Source: Ferroglobus sp964463865
GTDB lineage: Archaea > Halobacteriota > Archaeoglobi > Archaeoglobales > Archaeoglobaceae
Assembly: GCA_964463865.1 (NCBI GenBank)
Contig: CAYXDX010000044.1
Location: 1 to 13,196 of the forward strand
Length of the DNA stretch: 13,196 bases
Direction of reading: 5' to 3'
This document shows positions 13,053 to 13,196 of the stretch, piece by piece. The notes beneath the pieces are model-generated. The model worked only from the letters and a program-made list of their open reading frames with translations. It had not been told where the DNA came from and did no database searches. How positions within the stretch are numbered: position 1 is the stretch's first letter; each line of letters opens with the position of its first letter. Both the position numbers and the translations under genes were made by a program.

Positions 13053-13196
13053 TTTTTGAATCTCCTTGCGATTTCTGACCTTTCCGATTTTAGCGGTCTT
13101 CGTCGCTTACCATTTCGATTTTGCATGTAGCATACCGCCATCTTTACGAAATTGGCGATCCCAATTTTGATCAACCGCATTTACGGTTCCTTAAGC
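13053..13196. other. Right-end non-coding stretch with a small hairpin
   Basis: No convincing gene is seen in these 144 bases. There is a 5-base-stem hairpin AACCG (13173-13177) / CGGTT (13184-13188) with a six-base loop. A minus-strand open frame of 43 codons (13049-13180) starts inside the hairpin, overlaps the aminotransferase end by four bases, and codes for a Lys/Arg-rich peptide with no recognised similarity and no good ribosome site. It may be the edge of a longer element or a 3' region. Confidence 0.4.

Noticed and set aside
1..13196. CRISPR array, insertion sequence, tRNA or rRNA gene
   Set aside because: No repeated spacer units, transposase motifs, terminal inverted repeats or tRNA-like arms were found by reading; nearly all bases are accounted for by ordinary genes and short promoters.

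Overview
The window reads as chromosomal DNA of a hyperthermophilic euryarchaeon of the Archaeoglobales type, with Ferroglobus or Geoglobus the best guess. The evidence is a TIP49/RuvB-like AAA+ ATPase of the archaeal/eukaryotic kind, archaeal TATA boxes placed for leaderless transcripts, GGTG/GGAGG ribosome sites inside operons, Arg codons almost all AGA/AGG, Glu/Lys-rich proteins, and a class I (ATP-dependent) benzoyl-CoA reductase, an enzyme expected in the benzoate-degrading archaeon Ferroglobus placidus. The species is inferred; only the gene content is seen.

Layout. (1) 1-1215: 3' part of a TIP49-like gene, cut by the left edge. (2) 1269-1733: GNAT acetyltransferase. (3) 1786-2300: two-gene unit of a 2x[4Fe-4S] ferredoxin and a 66-residue Cys-containing protein, with a TATA box between two near-perfect palindromes. 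(4) 2297-3136, minus: EamA/DMT transporter, divergent from (5) 3219-3752, an Lrp-like winged-helix regulator. (6) 3862-11843: a long same-strand array. It begins with four benzoyl-CoA reductase subunits in the order C, B, D-type, A-type, and continues with a NuoG-like multi-cluster iron-sulfur protein, an SCP2-type thiolase, a DUF35 zinc-ribbon/OB protein and a luciferase-like (probably F420-dependent) oxidoreductase. Genes overlap or are a few bases apart except for a 40-base AT-rich gap at 8075-8114. (7) 11919-13052: class I aminotransferase with its own promoter. (8) 13053-13196: no convincing gene.

How it may work together. Benzoyl-CoA reductase needs a very low-potential ferredoxin and ATP hydrolysis. 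The ferredoxin at 1786 is the obvious candidate donor. The NuoG-like protein at 8115, with about three to five clusters and no flavin or NAD domain, is a candidate electron relay. The regulator, the reductase promoter and the ferredoxin promoter all carry TTTACA/TGTAAA elements, suggesting one regulon. The thiolase-DUF35-F420 tail could act on CoA esters or redox carriers later in the pathway, but that is inference. No CoA ligase, dienoyl-CoA hydratase, hydroxyacyl-CoA dehydrogenase or ring hydrolase is in the window.

Most unusual points: the GIY-YIG-like domain at the C-terminus of the NuoG-like iron-sulfur protein, the extra Cys motif in the same protein, the twin operator around the ferredoxin TATA box, and the unequal phosphate loops of the two ATPase subunits.
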